Assembly (NCBI GenBank): GCA_054601695.1 | Contig: BAAHQB010000038.1 | Coordinates: 868,001 to 932,000, forward strand | DNA from: Amorphochlora amoebiformis | Taxonomy: Eukaryota > Cercozoa > Chlorarachniophyceae | Direction of reading: 5' to 3' | Length of the DNA: 64,000 nucleotides | In this document: positions 1 to 54,112 of the stretch, piece by piece | Position numbering within the stretch: position 1 is the first letter of the stretch | How the letters are laid out: the number at the start of each line of letters is the position of its first letter | Notes under the pieces: model-generated | Database searches by the model: none | Told to the model about the DNA's origin: nothing | Seen by the model: only the letters and a program-made list of their open reading frames with translations | Program-made: the position numbers and the translations under genes

Positions 1-452
1 CACAAATACACACACACAAATACACACACACAAACACAAATACACACACAAATACACACAAACACACACAAATACACACACACACACACAAATACACACA
101 CAAACAAACACACACACACACAAATACACACACAAACAAACACACACACACACACAAATACACACACACAAATACACACACACACAAATACACACACACA
201 CACACAAATACACACAAACACACACAAATACACACACACACACACAAATACACACTCACACACACACACATAAATACACACACAAACACACACACACACA
301 AATACACACACACAAATACACACACACACAAATACACACACACACAAATGCACACACACACACATATACACACACAAACACACACATACACAAACACAGA
401 CACACACAAACACACAAATACACCCCGACACACAAATACACCCCCACACACA
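1..452. repeat. (CA)n-type microsatellite
   Basis: Imperfect CACACAAATACA array filling the left edge of the window. Translations of either strand give only Cys/Val or Thr/His runs, so no gene is called here. It is probably intron or flank of the + strand gene to its right. Confidence 0.9.
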
Positions 453-460
453 ATGTGCGA

Positions 461-836
461 ATATCACCTAATATGCGAAGATATCACCTAATATGCAAAG
501 ATATCACCTAATATGCTAAAATAACACCTAATATGCAAAGATAACACATAATATGCAAAGATAATACCTAATATGCAAAGATAATACCTAATATGCAAAG
601 ATAATACCTAATATGCAAAGATAAAACCTAATATGCAAAGATATCACCTGATATAAAAAGATAATACCTAATATGCAAAGATAACACCTAATATTAAAAG
701 ATAATACCTAATATGCAAAGATAACATCTAATATGCAAAGATAATACCTAATGTGCAAAGATATTACCTAATATGCAAGATAACACCTAATATATAAAGA
801 TATCACCTAATATGCAAAGATAACATCTAATCAGCA
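461..836. repeat. 20-bp tandem repeat array
   Basis: About 19 head-to-tail copies of a 20-bp unit close to CCTAATATGCAAAGATAACA, with point changes and rare 1-base indels. There are no unique spacers, so it is not a CRISPR array. The CCTAA core recalls the telomeric hexamer, but the unit is distinct. It is a minisatellite in a probable intron. Confidence 0.9.
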
Positions 837-859
837 CGTGCACAAAGATATCACTATAA

Positions 860-862
<3 letters not shown>

Positions 863-898
<36 letters not shown>

Positions 899-1167
899 CT
901 TACATTTATACATATATATATCGTTTCAAATATGTACATATATTTATATATATTTATTTATATTTATATATATATATATATATATATGTACAATATATAT
1001 ATATAATATATTATATAATATATATCTATATATACATATATATAGATATATACATATATATATATATATCTATATATATGTTGCAGGGTCTTCTAAGTAG
1101 AATTGGTATTGTTTGCTTAGTTAAATACATACATACCTACATACATACTTACATACATACAATATGC

Positions 1168-1225
<58 letters not shown>

Positions 1226-1324
1226 TTTCAAATACATACAAACTCACATTCAAATTAATATATATGTGTAAAAATACATATATATATATGTATATATATA
1301 TATATACATATTATACATGTATAT

Positions 1325-1357
<33 letters not shown>

Positions 1358-1360
1358 TCA
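863..1360. repeat. (TA)n intronic tract with short unique islands
   Basis: Mostly (TA)n. A unique island at 1081-1125 starts with TTGCAG and ends near GTTAAATAC and so looks like a small exon, but its phase does not fit the downstream exons, so it is not called as coding. Nothing else is recognised. Confidence 0.7.
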
Positions 1361-1367
1361 CTCACAG

Positions 1368-2486
1368 GCTACTACTCGCCAAGGGTCTCGACAATACAGT
1401 ACCTAACCCTAACCCTAACCCTAACCCTAACCCTAACCCTAACCCAACCCTAACCCTAACCCTAACTCTAATCCGAACCAACCGTAACTCGTAGCCCTAA
1501 CCAAAATCATTAGCTATGATGTTCGACATATATACCTAACCCTAACCCTAACCCTAACCCTAATCATTAGCTACGATATAACCTAACCCTAACCCTAACC
1601 CTAACCCTAACCCTAACCCTAACCCTAACCCTAATCATTAGCTACGATGTACATCCTACAATAAACGTTGACCCTAACCCTAGCCCTAACCCTAACCCTA
1701 ACCCTAACCCTAGCCCTAATCATTAGCTGTGATGTACATCCTACAATTAACGTTGACCCTAACCCTAGCCCTAACCCTAACCCTAACCCTAACCCTAACC
1801 CTATCCCTAACCCTAACCCTAATCATTAGTTACGATGTACATCCTACAATAAACGTTGACCCTAACCCTAGCCCTAACCCTAACCCTAACCCTAACCCTA
1901 GCCCTAATCATTAGCTGTGATGTACATCCTACAATTAACGTTGACCCTAACCCTAGCCCTAACCCTAACCCTAACCCTAACCCTATCCCTAACCCTAACC
2001 CTAATCATTTGCTACGATGTACATCCTACAATAAACGTTGACCCTAACACTAACCCTAACCCTAACCCTAACATTAATCATTAGTCGCGATGTACATCCG
2101 ACACTTAACCTTGAACCTAACCCTAACGCTAACCCTAACCCTAACCCTAACCCTAACCCTAACCCTAACCCTAACCCTAACCCTACTCATCATTAGCTAC
2201 GATGTGCGGCCTACGATTTACTACATGCTATATGTTTTCTACCGTTCGCTAAGACTCCGATTTTAAGTCATGATGAGATTCTGGATTGTCTATTAAGCCC
2301 GTTACGGTGAGTAAAGCGTTGTCGGGGGGGGGGGGGGGGGGGGGGAGGAGAGAGAATAAGAATTTGTTGCACGATTTTTTTTTTTTTTGGATTTTTTTTT
2401 GGGGGGGGGGGGGGGTTTGGTTTTCCTTCTTTTTGGGAGGGGGGGTTTAGACGCATATCCATTGCTTGCATACATATACATATGTA

Positions 2487-2522
<36 letters not shown>

Positions 2523-2754
2523 GATATTTATATATATATATATATATCTATATACATATATATATATATATGTACATATTATTAAATAGAATATATGAAT
2601 GTATGAATTATACAGATATCATATATCAGGTCGGAATCCGACGAAGAAATATCAACCACTATTCGTGAGAGGGCGTCTCATGGTCTTTGGACGTGTATCT
2701 ATAACAACGCTAAGGGTAGAGCCCTACTGGCTAAGAAGATGGTGAGAATAAGCA

Positions 2755-2803
<49 letters not shown>

Positions 2804-3091
2804 ACGCGAGATATATGTGTTCATGTTGTATGTTTATATATATATATATATATGTGTGTGTGTATATACATATATATATATATGTATGTATGTATATGGA
2901 TATATATAATGTGGGTGTGTGTATATATATATATACGTGTATCTACAACAACGGTAAGGGCAGAGTACTACTTGCCAGGAATATGGTGAGAATAAGTATA
3001 CTTACACATAAATATATATACGTGAAAATTTGTATTTATATTATATGTATATAAATATATATATATATATACATGTTTATATACATATATA

Positions 3092-3138
<47 letters not shown>

Positions 3139-3204
3139 TACATATATATATATATATGTATCTACATCAATGGGAGTAAGAGGTAATAATGTGTATAGTT
3201 TTGC

Positions 3205-3243
<39 letters not shown>

Positions 3244-3292
3244 TACAACGTAAAGGCAGAGCATTGTTAGCAAAGAATAGGGTAATGTTAGC

Positions 3293-3357
<65 letters not shown>

Positions 3358-3444
3358 GTATATATATATGTATATATATATGTACATGTATGCTTAGGAC
3401 GGAGCATCACTAGCTAAAAGGAGATATACATATATATATATATT

Positions 3445-3478
<34 letters not shown>

Positions 3479-3520
3479 ATATATATGTGTGTATATATGT
3501 ATGTATGTATGGTTGTGATT

Positions 3521-3591
<71 letters not shown>

Positions 3592-3649
3592 GTACATGTA
3601 TGCTTAGGACGGAGCATCACTAGCTAAAAGGAGATATACATATATAATA

Positions 3650-3707
<58 letters not shown>

Positions 3708-3782
3708 GTATATATATATGTACATGTATGCTTAGGACGGAGCATCACTAGCTAAAAGGAGATATACACATATATATATATT

Positions 3783-3818
<36 letters not shown>

Positions 3819-3872
3819 ATATATGTGTGTATATATGTATGTATGTATGGTTGTGATTTGTATAATATATAT

Positions 3873-3904
<32 letters not shown>

Positions 3905-3930
3905 CACATATATATTAAAATATGTATATA

Positions 3931-3961
<31 letters not shown>

Positions 3962-4013
3962 TATGTATAATTACATGCTAAGGGTAGAACAATTTAGTAA
4001 AGAGAGGGAGGTG

Positions 4014-4062
<49 letters not shown>

Positions 4063-4244
4063 TATATATATATTTATATAAATATATATATATTAGCTTT
4101 ATATAAATATATATATATATACATATATATACATATATATATATATATGTGTGTGTGTATATAAATACAGACACATATATACATACATATAAATGTATAT
4201 ACACATATACATATATATGTGTGTGTGTGTGTACAAATGTATGT

Positions 4245-4296
<52 letters not shown>

Positions 4297-4412
4297 ATGT
4301 ATAGCGATATATACATATTTCATAATGATATATATACATATATGTATATGTATATGTATATATATTATATGTGTGTATCATATATATGGGTATACACATT
4401 ATATACTAAAGG

Positions 4413-4452
<40 letters not shown>

Positions 4453-4552
4453 GGATGTGTATATATATGACAATATTAAAGGCAGAGCATAATATACATA
4501 TGGACGTGTATTATGATAATATTTAAGCCAGAACATTGTCACATAGCAAGAA

Positions 4553-4606
<54 letters not shown>

Positions 4607-4645
4607 GTATATATATGTATATATATGCAAACATATACATATATT

Positions 4646-4689
<44 letters not shown>

Positions 4690-4888
4690 AACATATACAT
4701 ATATATATATATAACATATATACATATATACCAAGTATACATGTACGTATTCACTTCAGGAGGACTTAGAATCAATAAATCGCGCCTTCGAGTCCAGAAT
4801 ACAGCGAGACGGGGCAGAAGAGAGAGCTAAGAGGTGTTTTGAGAAGATAAAAACACTTTGCATGCCTCATGAAAAGCGCGTGGGTTAA
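1368..4888 (+). CDS. 3' part of an unid. ARM-repeat-like protein gene
   Basis: I do not recognise this gene. Four exons join in frame: 1368-1398 (phase 2 in; less sure), 2254-2306, 2630-2741 and 4760-4888, ending in TAA. Donors are GTACCT, GTGAGT and GTGAGA; acceptors are CACAG, TAAG, TCAG and TCAG. The third exon reads [12 protein letters not shown] followed by [11 protein letters not shown], spacing that resembles an armadillo/HEAT helix pair. The last exon is charged and probably helical ([10 protein letters not shown]... [13 protein letters not shown]) and ends HEKRVG. The 5' end lies in or beyond the repeats on the left. Intron one is telomeric repeat, intron two holds G and T homopolymers, and intron three is (TA)n with degraded copies of the third exon's 3' edge. 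It is convergent with CCT5, whose stop lies 630 bp away. Function is unknown. Confidence 0.6.
1403..2186 (+). repeat. Interstitial telomeric array with higher-order units (CCCTAA on +)
   Basis: (TAACCC)n interrupted by a longer island starting AATCATTAGCTACGATG and ending near AACGTTGACC. Islands start near 1633, 1718, 1822, 1907, 2002, 2075 and 2188 and alternate CTACG/CTGTG variants, giving a higher-order unit of roughly 185 bp. The array starts a few bases after the putative donor GTACCT of the exon at 1368-1398. In the + strand gene the C-rich strand is sense. Confidence 0.9.
2323..2448. repeat. poly(G) and poly(T)/(G) homopolymers
   Basis: A run of more than 20 G at 2323-2345 with a single interruption, then T12, T9, a G run of about 15 and further G/T runs to 2448. 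All lie in the intron between exons 2254-2306 and 2630-2741. The run lengths are liable to sequencing error. Confidence 0.9.
2742..4759 (+). repeat. (TA)n intron with degraded copies of the preceding exon's 3' edge
   Basis: Besides (TA)n, the intron holds a series of islands resembling the end of exon 2630-2741, of the type CTAAGGGTAGAGCCCTACTGG followed by a GTGAG-like donor. They lie near 2941-2999, 3240-3295, 3389-3423, 3600-3634, 3727-3761, 3971-4010, 4467-4490 and 4508-4550, and become more divergent with distance. The three at 3389, 3600 and 3727 are nearly identical to each other. Confidence 0.8.
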
Positions 4889-5519
4889 ACTAAAGTTTAA
4901 ATTCTCAATAGTGCAACTAGATTCTTTACATTCTACCTGTGTGTCAACAATACTAGAATATAGATGTCAGTCTCGAAACAAAAAGAGCACCATGCATTTC
5001 TGGGTATTTTCTAGAGTTAGTCTAAATCTAGTAATTAGTAATTACCTACGACCGTCTGGGTGGACTCTCTCAGTATACTTTGTACTACTAGTACTAGTCT
5101 ACGTATTTTGCGGTAGTAGTATACCAGGTATAATACTAGTCAGGATCCAGACTGTCTAGACTATGCTAGTGTATATAACTTAAATATCCAACTTGTTTAC
5201 TGGATCACTAGATATCACTAGATCATATCTAGGATATACTCAGCTGGTCAGTGACTGACTAGACTGGGTTACTAGAGTTAGTCGTGACCGAATGATCGAT
5301 ATCGAATCTAGAGACCTTCTAGCCTTGTCTAGCTTCTAGAGCTTGTCTACTTTGCTAACCCGATCGGTGCTCTCAGAAGTACTCTAAGTAATAAGAGACC
5401 AAAGTTCAATTTATGACTAGTTATGAATTTGATTATCTAGAATGTATATAATGGATAACTTGCCAATTCCGTAACTTGCTAACGTGTGCTACGTGGCTGC
5501 TCTCAGCCGCATTTACCAC
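4889..5519. other. Convergent intergenic/3' UTR region, rich in CTAG
   Basis: Unique sequence between the stop codons of the + strand gene and CCT5. It probably holds both 3' UTRs. It is unusually dense in CTAG tetramers, especially 5030-5360. I see no convincing coding sequence. Confidence 0.7.
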
Positions 5520-5699
5520 TTAGAACTTATCTGATGGCTGGATAACATCATCAATCTTAAGAATCATTCTAACGAGCTGAGTGGCCAAGAGGAGCTGTTG
5601 CTGCTTTCCAATCAATGTCTCGAATACCTGGACGAAATTATGTGTATGCTAGGTTTATGTTGAATTGCGTTGTTTGTATGTGTTGAAGGTTAATACACA

Positions 5700-5736
<37 letters not shown>

Positions 5737-5737
5737 G

Positions 5738-5784
<47 letters not shown>

Positions 5785-5920
5785 TATGTATTATATATAT
5801 ATATATTTACATGTATGAATATATATAAATAAACAAATATAAATGAATAGTATATATATACATATAAATAAATAAAAACATGTGTACATATATATATATG
5901 TACACACACATATATATATA

Positions 5921-5982
<62 letters not shown>

Positions 5983-6471
5983 CATGATATTCGCATGTAT
6001 GTATCTATCAACTATTCACATACCCTCTGCTTCTTCATATCTAGTGTTCCCTTCTGCAAACAGTCTACGCCGAGATGATGACACTGCTGCTCGATCTGGG
6101 CCTTGCGTACACTGGCCAGAGCCTGCAAGATGCTCAATTTTAACGAAGTCTTTCGAACGCAAATTATGCCATTTACCGGGATCGGTGGAAGACCAGAGTT
6201 TTCGGCGAGGGTTATAGGGATCTGCTCGAGGGCATCCGCGAAGGAACGAACGGCATACTGTTCGATTCCCGAGACGGAGTCGGCGAACTTGGAGATCTAA
6301 TTGTGATTGAGGTCGGTAATTTTAGCATTTGGGAGCGCATATGTCAGTGGATATATATTGGTATCTATGTATATTTAGATATATTTATACATGTAGATGT
6401 ATTTAACTGTATTGTTATATATGTGTGTGTTATATATACATAGACAATATGTATATTATATACACGTGTAT

Positions 6472-6532
<61 letters not shown>

Positions 6533-6582
6533 TGTATAAATTACTTCCACATACGTACAAAACTGCACAGACACACACACAA

Positions 6583-6623
<41 letters not shown>

Positions 6624-8658
6624 TATATTAAACTTATACACGTGTATACTAGGTTTGAGTGAGCTAACTACCTCCAGAGAACACGCAATCTCCGCAGCGC
6701 CACCACCATATACAATTCGATTGTCACGGATTAGGTTACGAGTCACACACATAGCGTCGTGCAGCGAACGCTTAGCCTATCGGATTGGGGTAAGAAATCG
6801 AAATAAAGTTTAGGTAACTGTGTACCTCATCGATGATCATCTGGTTTCCTCCACGGATGAGAACTGTCACAGCCCTACATATTTATGTTTAGTTTTGAGG
6901 GTTGAGAACGAAGAGCAGGTTATGTATGAATGAGATCACTTGGAGAGTGGGCACTTCTCGATGATAATCATCTTATCGTTCTGTGTTCCGAACGATATCT
7001 CGCGAACTAGGCCAGCTTTGCCAAGTTTCTCAGGGGCTAAATCCGCGAAACTGAAATACCCAGGCGTCAGGTCCCAATTTTTGTACGGATGAAGTCGACA
7101 TGTTTACCGTGGGACGATGCGAGCACCGGTTGCGATAGCGATAAGCTCAATCTCGACTCCACCAACCCATCGAACTGACACATCGATGCTTTCAGCCAAA
7201 TTCAAGGTTCGCCAATAGTGGTGGATTTACCCGACGGCAGCTTGCTCTGGAGTAGAAGGTGGTTGGCCTCGTCATCAAAGCCCCACTGACACAGGATTAG
7301 AGTCGCTCCCGAGTCTTTGCACTTCTGCACCATATCCTATCGAGATAACACATCAGTTTAGAAGCACGTGCAGGCTCACTTCTTAGTACCTTGAAGTATT
7401 TTTGCTCCCTCTCGTAGAGGTCTTTGTAAGCTTCGGCCGTGGTGATATCAAGCTTGTGCTTAGTCTTGGGTTTAGGAGGCTCAAATGCGCAGGTTAAAAT
7501 GGCGATCTTGGCATCCTTAATTTCCTTGGCCTGCACAAGGTATTGTTAGCATCCACTGGGAGTACCTCATGTCTGTATATTTAAACTAAATACTTACCAT
7601 TTGCGAATGAGACATCTCCTTGTCAAGCACCACACCACTGACAAGCATCGTATCCTCGAGTCTACCACCAACCTGAACAGAACGATCATGACAATGCATC
7701 TTGCGGCATGAAAATACATCTTGCGGCATGAAAATGCATCTTGCGGCACACTCTAGGATTCTATTATGTCTAGTGATGCAACAAACCTTCCCCTCCATCT
7801 TGATGAGTTCGAAGTTGACATCTTTCCTCTTCAAATCGGCTACGGAAAGGACCGCATCAACCGCGATCTGTTGAAACAGTCAGTCCCATGGAAATGTCCT
7901 TATTTGTGGGGGGTACACTAACCTTTGCCATCTGCTTCTGGAAACGACTGATAATCTTGGATCCTAGAGTGGTTGATGCGGTCTCATACAGAGCGTCAAG
8001 CTTCTTCTCCGTCCAGGGAACCCTGTCAGCGATCTTGGCCAAGTGGTCGACGGCTACTTGACAGGCGTCCTCGAATCCCTGGGCAATGCGGATAGGGTGG
8101 ATTCTGACCACAAGCATACATCAACAAAGCATATAGATCAGAGAAATTCAATATCTAATTGTGAAATCTTTCTTAAAACAAACATGGGAAAGAAGCTAAG
8201 CCACTACAGCAGTGGAACATAGAGATAAGGGGACACACAGTAATACGACATGCTAAGCACCCCTTGTCCAATAGTTTTTCTGCTTCCTCCAAGAGCGCCC
8301 CGGCCATAACCACCACACCGGTGGTTCCATCTCCGATCTCATCGTCCTGCGATTTGGAGAGCTCGACCAATAGTTTGCCGATCTCGTGCGTGACGTCCAT
8401 TTTCTGCAGAATAGTTGCCCCGTCGTTGGTGACAGTGACATCCCCATCAGGACTGACCAAAATCTTGTCCATTCCCCTCGGTCCGAGGGAAGTTCTCATG
8501 ATTTTGGCGACGGACAATGCCGCTAAGATGTTAGCCTTGTGAGCATCCTTGCCCCTGAGGCGAGATTGTTTGTCCTGTTCCCGCAAAATGATGAATGGTT
8601 GTCCAAACTCATCAAATGCTATGGACTGGGTGAGGTTTCCGAGCTTGGGGGCCTGCAT
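5520..8658 (-). CDS. CCT5: T-complex protein 1 subunit epsilon (CCT5)
   Basis: Subunit of the cytosolic chaperonin TRiC/CCT, which folds actin, tubulin and other proteins with ATP. Thirteen exons on the minus strand: 8261-8658, 7923-8103, 7787-7867, 7598-7672, 7390-7530, 7231-7336, 7108-7174, 6940-7050, 6826-6874, 6672-6776, 6177-6296, 6024-6122, 5520-5627. All phases agree; the product is 546 aa (human 541). Group II chaperonin signatures are present: [10 protein letters not shown] (about 56-65), TNDGATI (77-83), the catalytic GDGTT (109-113) and YGGGAAE (about 426-432). CCT5-specific segments include KPKTKHKLD and [15 protein letters not shown]. The start ATG opens an N-terminus aligned with the family. 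Introns are mostly 45-70 nt, but introns 10 and 12 carry (TA)n. The gene is divergent from SNRPA1. Confidence 0.98.
5690..5995. repeat. (TA)n in CCT5 intron 12
   Basis: (TA)n with (CA)-like interruptions inside the last CCT5 intron (5628-6023). A second tract lies at 6476-6623 in intron 10. The other CCT5 introns are short and free of such repeats. Confidence 0.9.
7693..7750. repeat. Three 20-bp tandem repeats in CCT5 intron 3
   Basis: Three copies of a 20-bp unit near ATGCATCTTGCGGCATGAAA inside the 114-nt intron 7673-7786. They account for the extra length of this intron compared with its neighbours. Confidence 0.9.
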
Positions 8659-8997
8659 CTGTCTGTATACACTGTCGCGTCGACGCTTCCGCTGGCTCGC
8701 GGGTTTCTTAGATGCCTGGCGCGAACGAGGGCCGAAAATATCGGTAGTAAGGCCGAAAGGTTAATATTTTGGGAATTTGGGAGAATTTAGCGCAACCCGC
8801 GAAATTAGGCAAACATTCTGAATTAATTTTCGGCTTGGCTCCTCGGTCGCGGCCTCCGAGGATCCCGCATTGATATGAGGTGCGCACAAAAGAAGATTCC
8901 TCTTTTGACATTCATACTGGAACACCTAATTACTAAATAACGACGGTATATGTCCTGCCAAGTTAGTTTTTTAATACGGGGCTTAATTTGTGTGAAA
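8659..8997. promoter_or_regulatory. Divergent promoter region of CCT5 and SNRPA1
   Basis: About 340 bp between the start codons of two outward-facing housekeeping genes, with no (TA)n or telomeric repeat. It is GC-richer than its surroundings and contains GGCGCGAA and a GGCCTCCGAGGATCC stretch. No TATA box is evident. Regulation from here is inferred from position only. Confidence 0.6.
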
Positions 8998-10070
8998 ATG
9001 TGCGCAAACCTTTTACTTCAAACCAGGCTGACGGCTGAGCTGGTGCGCAACGCCCCGGCGTACATGAATCCCTTGGGGGAGAGGGAATTGAACCTCAGAG
9101 GCTTCAAAATCCCGGCGATCGAGAACTTGGGGGTATGCAATCTCTGAGAAGCGTGTGTATTTACGATAATCTAACGCGCTTGGGTTGACAGGTTACACAA
9201 GATCACTACCAGCTGCTGGATTTCTCCGATAATGAGCTGGAGAACATATCCAACCTCCCCAAGCTTAAGCGTCTAGAGACTTTCGTCGCAAACAACAACA
9301 AAATCTCTCAGGTGCGAGGGGAACAAAACTTTACTTGTGTTCCAGCATGCTGACGCATATATTGTGTCTGAATAGATTGCCCGAGGACTTGGCTCACTCC
9401 TCCCTAAGTTGCAAAATTTGATTTTAACAAATAATAAGGTGATACACTACAACCAGGGTATCGGGATGCGGTTAGAGAATGGGAAAGTAGCGAAACTTGT
9501 CATTTTGCGCTTTGACAATGCGCATATTGTCATTACCATTATGGGCATGTGCTAATCCTAATCCACAACATAGATTGAAAGCCTGGAAGACCTCTCCCCG
9601 CTTGGGGATATACCAACTCTCATCCGCGTGAGCTTCGGCGGAAACCCCGTAGCGAAACACCGTCACTACCGATTCTACGTCATCCATAAGGTAGGGTGGA
9701 TGCTATGGTATCACAAAGGAGCTGACACATATGTATCTATTTCATTAGCTCCCGAAGCTTCGGGTTCTCGACTTTCAGAAGGTCAAGCCGAAGGAGAGGG
9801 ATGCGGCCAACAAGTTGTTCGGGAAGTCTGAGGACTCAAAGAAAAACATGGAGGAGGAGGAGACGAAGATCACTCCAGGAGTCATCAAGAAACGCAAGCT
9901 AACTGAAGAAGAGAGAGTAAGCCATATTACCCCTACAACATGGTGTGCCGGTGATGTGACATGGATTTTATAAACAGGCGAAGATATTGGAGGCTATCGC
10001 CAACACTTCAAGTATGGAGGAAATGAAGCGTCTTGAGCTTCAGCTGTATAAAGGAGAGATTCCCGAGTGA
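8998..10070 (+). CDS. SNRPA1: U2 small nuclear ribonucleoprotein A' (LRR protein)
   Basis: Component of the U2 snRNP that clamps U2B'' to U2 snRNA in the spliceosome. Six exons: 8998-9132, 9192-9311, 9376-9438, 9574-9690, 9749-9916, 9978-10070; 231 aa with stop TGA (human 255). It shows the family start LTAEL, RELNLRGFKIP, ENLG, then leucine-rich repeats (LDFSDNELENISNLPKL, LQNLILTNNK), the LRR cap HYRFYVIHK and LRVLDFQKVKPKER, followed by a charged tail rich in Lys/Glu. The start is not certain: the same frame is open from an upstream ATG at 8950, and 8998 was chosen because it leaves only about ten residues before the conserved segment. Introns are short (58-135 nt) and repeat-free. It is convergent with the importin-5 gene. 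Confidence 0.96.
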
Positions 10071-11558
<1,488 letters not shown>

Positions 11559-11625
11559 AACTGTACGAAATAGTAATAATACTTCTTTTATCTAGATCTA
11601 AAAGTGGTACATTGCATAGCCTACG

Positions 11626-12066
11626 GTGTGTGCGCGCGTTACATACACTAGATATACAAAATATATGTACTAGAATATACCGTGGCATACCTAGATCTAG
11701 TAGATATACGGTATGTACATATACGTATTAACGTAAGTAAACTGGCAGGATCATTGATATTATAATACGTATACGTACGTACGTTATGCAATGATAAGCA
11801 CAATGATTGTGCGAGGCTAGACTAGTGCGTATACGTACATGTGTGTGCGCGCGTTACATATACTAGATACACAAAATCTATGAACTAGAATATACCGTGG
11901 CATACCTAGATACTAGAGATATACGGTATGCACATATACGTATTAACATAAGTTAAGTACTTAACCTGGCAGGATCATTGATATTATAATACGTATACGT
12001 ACGTACGTACTGCAATGATCAGCACAATGGTTGTGCGAGGCTAGACTAGTGCGTATACGTATATGT
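11626..12066. repeat. Two tandem copies of a 215-bp unit
   Basis: Copies start at 11626 and 11841 with GTGTGTGCGCGCGTTACATA and share most of their length, including ATACCGTGGCATACCTAGAT and a CTGGCAGGATCATTGATATT segment. The unit is dense in ACGT and CTAG palindromes. The following 12067-12430 is unique, with no recognisable coding sequence. Confidence 0.9.
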
Positions 12067-12478
12067 TGTGCACAACATATGCGTCGGTACGTACGTACTG
12101 TTTATACATCCAGACATGGCCAAAGGATCTACTACTAAACACTTAGATTTACGCGCCCTACGGACATGATGACCATAGCGTGTGATGAGTGACAGTTAGG
12201 GTCTCTGAGTCTACTCTATAAGTACTATGTATTCGTTCCTCTAAGCTAGCTAAATCATTGTCCATACAATAATCATCGGCAGAAAAACCAAGATTTTCTA
12301 GATTTTCATAGATGTGACACCGCAGTGTTATTTGTATCCTGATCACCAGATCATCACAGATCATGCATCGGACTAGTAAGTACTTACCAGTTGCTGACTT
12401 CTTTAAACCATGATAATAATCATTTAATTAATTAGAGTCACGTACGTACACATATACTAGCATATACATATATATATG

Positions 12479-12550
<72 letters not shown>

Positions 12551-12731
12551 CACATACATAATACATTGCATGCACAACTGACTATATCATTTCTACCTAC
12601 ACTTATAAAATGCAAAAAATTGAGTATTGCCCAAACGAGCCACTGTGTGGAGAATCTACGGAATGTTCCATTATCATTAATTAGCCTTTAATAATTCGGG
12701 CCATTTCGGAGGGACAGCCGGAGGACATTAA

Positions 12732-52005
<39,274 letters not shown>

Positions 52006-52015
52006 CTATAGATGG

Positions 52016-52067
<52 letters not shown>

Positions 52068-52105
52068 TTGTGTGTGTGTGTGTGTATATATACATATATA
52101 TCCAC

Positions 52106-52194
<89 letters not shown>

Positions 52195-52211
52195 TATTAT
52201 ATAAATGTATA

Positions 52212-52245
<34 letters not shown>

Positions 52246-52277
52246 GTATGAATATGTGTGTAAATACTGTATGATAG

Positions 52278-52313
<36 letters not shown>

Positions 52314-52352
52314 CATAAATATATAATATATATAATATAAGATATATGTATG

Positions 52353-52395
<43 letters not shown>

Positions 52396-52416
52396 CATAT
52401 ATATACATATATATAT

Positions 52417-52447
<31 letters not shown>

Positions 52448-53670
52448 GCTGCATCCTAACCCCCCAACAACAATCCTCGAACCCATTTGCAATGTCAATA
52501 TCCAGAGGTATGTTGCTGTTTTCAATTTACTGTGTGTAAAGATGTTTTTCTGAGAGCGGGGGAGGGGACGGAAGGTATTCATGTTTTATTTATTAAATAT
52601 TTCATATCTCCCTCGTGCATAATAGGGACTCAGCGACACGTGTGCTACATCGCGCAATATTTTTTACTCCGAAAAAACATTTCTCATATATACAGAGATC
52701 CCATAACCAATACTTCAAAACCGATTGCGGAATCACGTAAATTCATCCTACAGCATAAGGAGAGGGGTATCCGAACCAACCCCGGCCCCCCATCAATCTA
52801 ATATTTAAGGAAATTTCTCTGTCAACTAGAAAATAATCAGAAACACGCCCCTCCACGGCCCCCGCGATTTTTTCAAAATTTATTTTCGATTTTTGGGAAA
52901 TCAGGAAAGAATTACCCCCCGTAGGACGTTTGAGAGCTCTTCAAGGTGCGACATAGCTCACTCGAGCGCCAGGGTAACCACTAGGGTTGACGTCTCTCAC
53001 GAACCTTTCACCCGTAAAATTAATTTCTTGATAACGCCGGAATTCGGTGATAATATCCGACGTGACATCACATCATGTCACGTGACAGTTTTGACACGTG
53101 TCTTTTCGGTATATCCTTTTTTTATTATTAGATAAGAAAATAATAAATCATATATCGATATCTTTTCGTCGCGCAAATCTCGCTGGCTGACAACACGACC
53201 TATCGCTTCCCAGAATGGCTACCGAAATCAAGGTTTTGGGGAATTTCGAGGGATTTTGCGTGACTTGGGGCATAAACAGATGATTAACCTCCCAAATCTT
53301 TTTATTTTTCGCCTTGATACATCGCGGGGGTTCTGGACATCGTTCAAATGCCCTCACCTTGACCTTTTGATCCGAAAATCAGATCGAAGATAGCAATATG
53401 GCGATGTTTGGGGTACGTACCGGATATTCCGAACATGTTCAAAGCATGTTTTCTTTTCACCTTTCGAATTAGATGGAGGTTAGAGATATAGGTTTTTCGG
53501 CGGTCGTGAGTTTGACGGGATATTTTCGCAGTGGTTTCATGGCTTTTTTTATGACTATTTTCGTCGATATATACTTTTACACGTTCTACATGCATATCTC
53601 TCACTTTCTTCGAGTCTCTCTTCGAATTTTTCCCGCTCCAAATGCTGTTTCCCATGCTCTCTAAAAGATA

Positions 53671-53705
<35 letters not shown>

Positions 53706-53718
53706 ATATAAATATATA

Positions 53719-53782
<64 letters not shown>

Positions 53783-53791
53783 ATATATATA

Positions 53792-53843
<52 letters not shown>

Positions 53844-53854
53844 GTCTGTGTATG

Positions 53855-53921
<67 letters not shown>

Positions 53922-53937
53922 GAGAGAGAGACATATG

Positions 53938-53984
<47 letters not shown>

Positions 53985-53989
53985 AATTC

Positions 53990-54029
<40 letters not shown>

Positions 54030-54062
54030 TTGTGTATACATACAAATATATATGTATATATT

Positions 54063-54112
<50 letters not shown>

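Noticed and set aside
461-836. Regular 20-bp repeats resembling a CRISPR array
   Set aside because: Head-to-tail copies without spacers, in a eukaryotic genome.
1403-2186. Chromosome end (true telomere)
   Set aside because: Arrays are internal, degenerate, occur at many sites and mostly sit inside introns of genes.
52487-52801. Open frame of 104 codons ending near NPGP, resembling a 2A-like or retroelement motif
   Set aside because: It lacks the D-x-E part of 2A sequences and any recognisable domain, and lies in a promoter region. Chance is likely.
53344-53665. Open frames on both strands in the divergent region
   Set aside because: There is no family similarity, and the plus-strand frame is merely hydrophobic. 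Not supported as genes.
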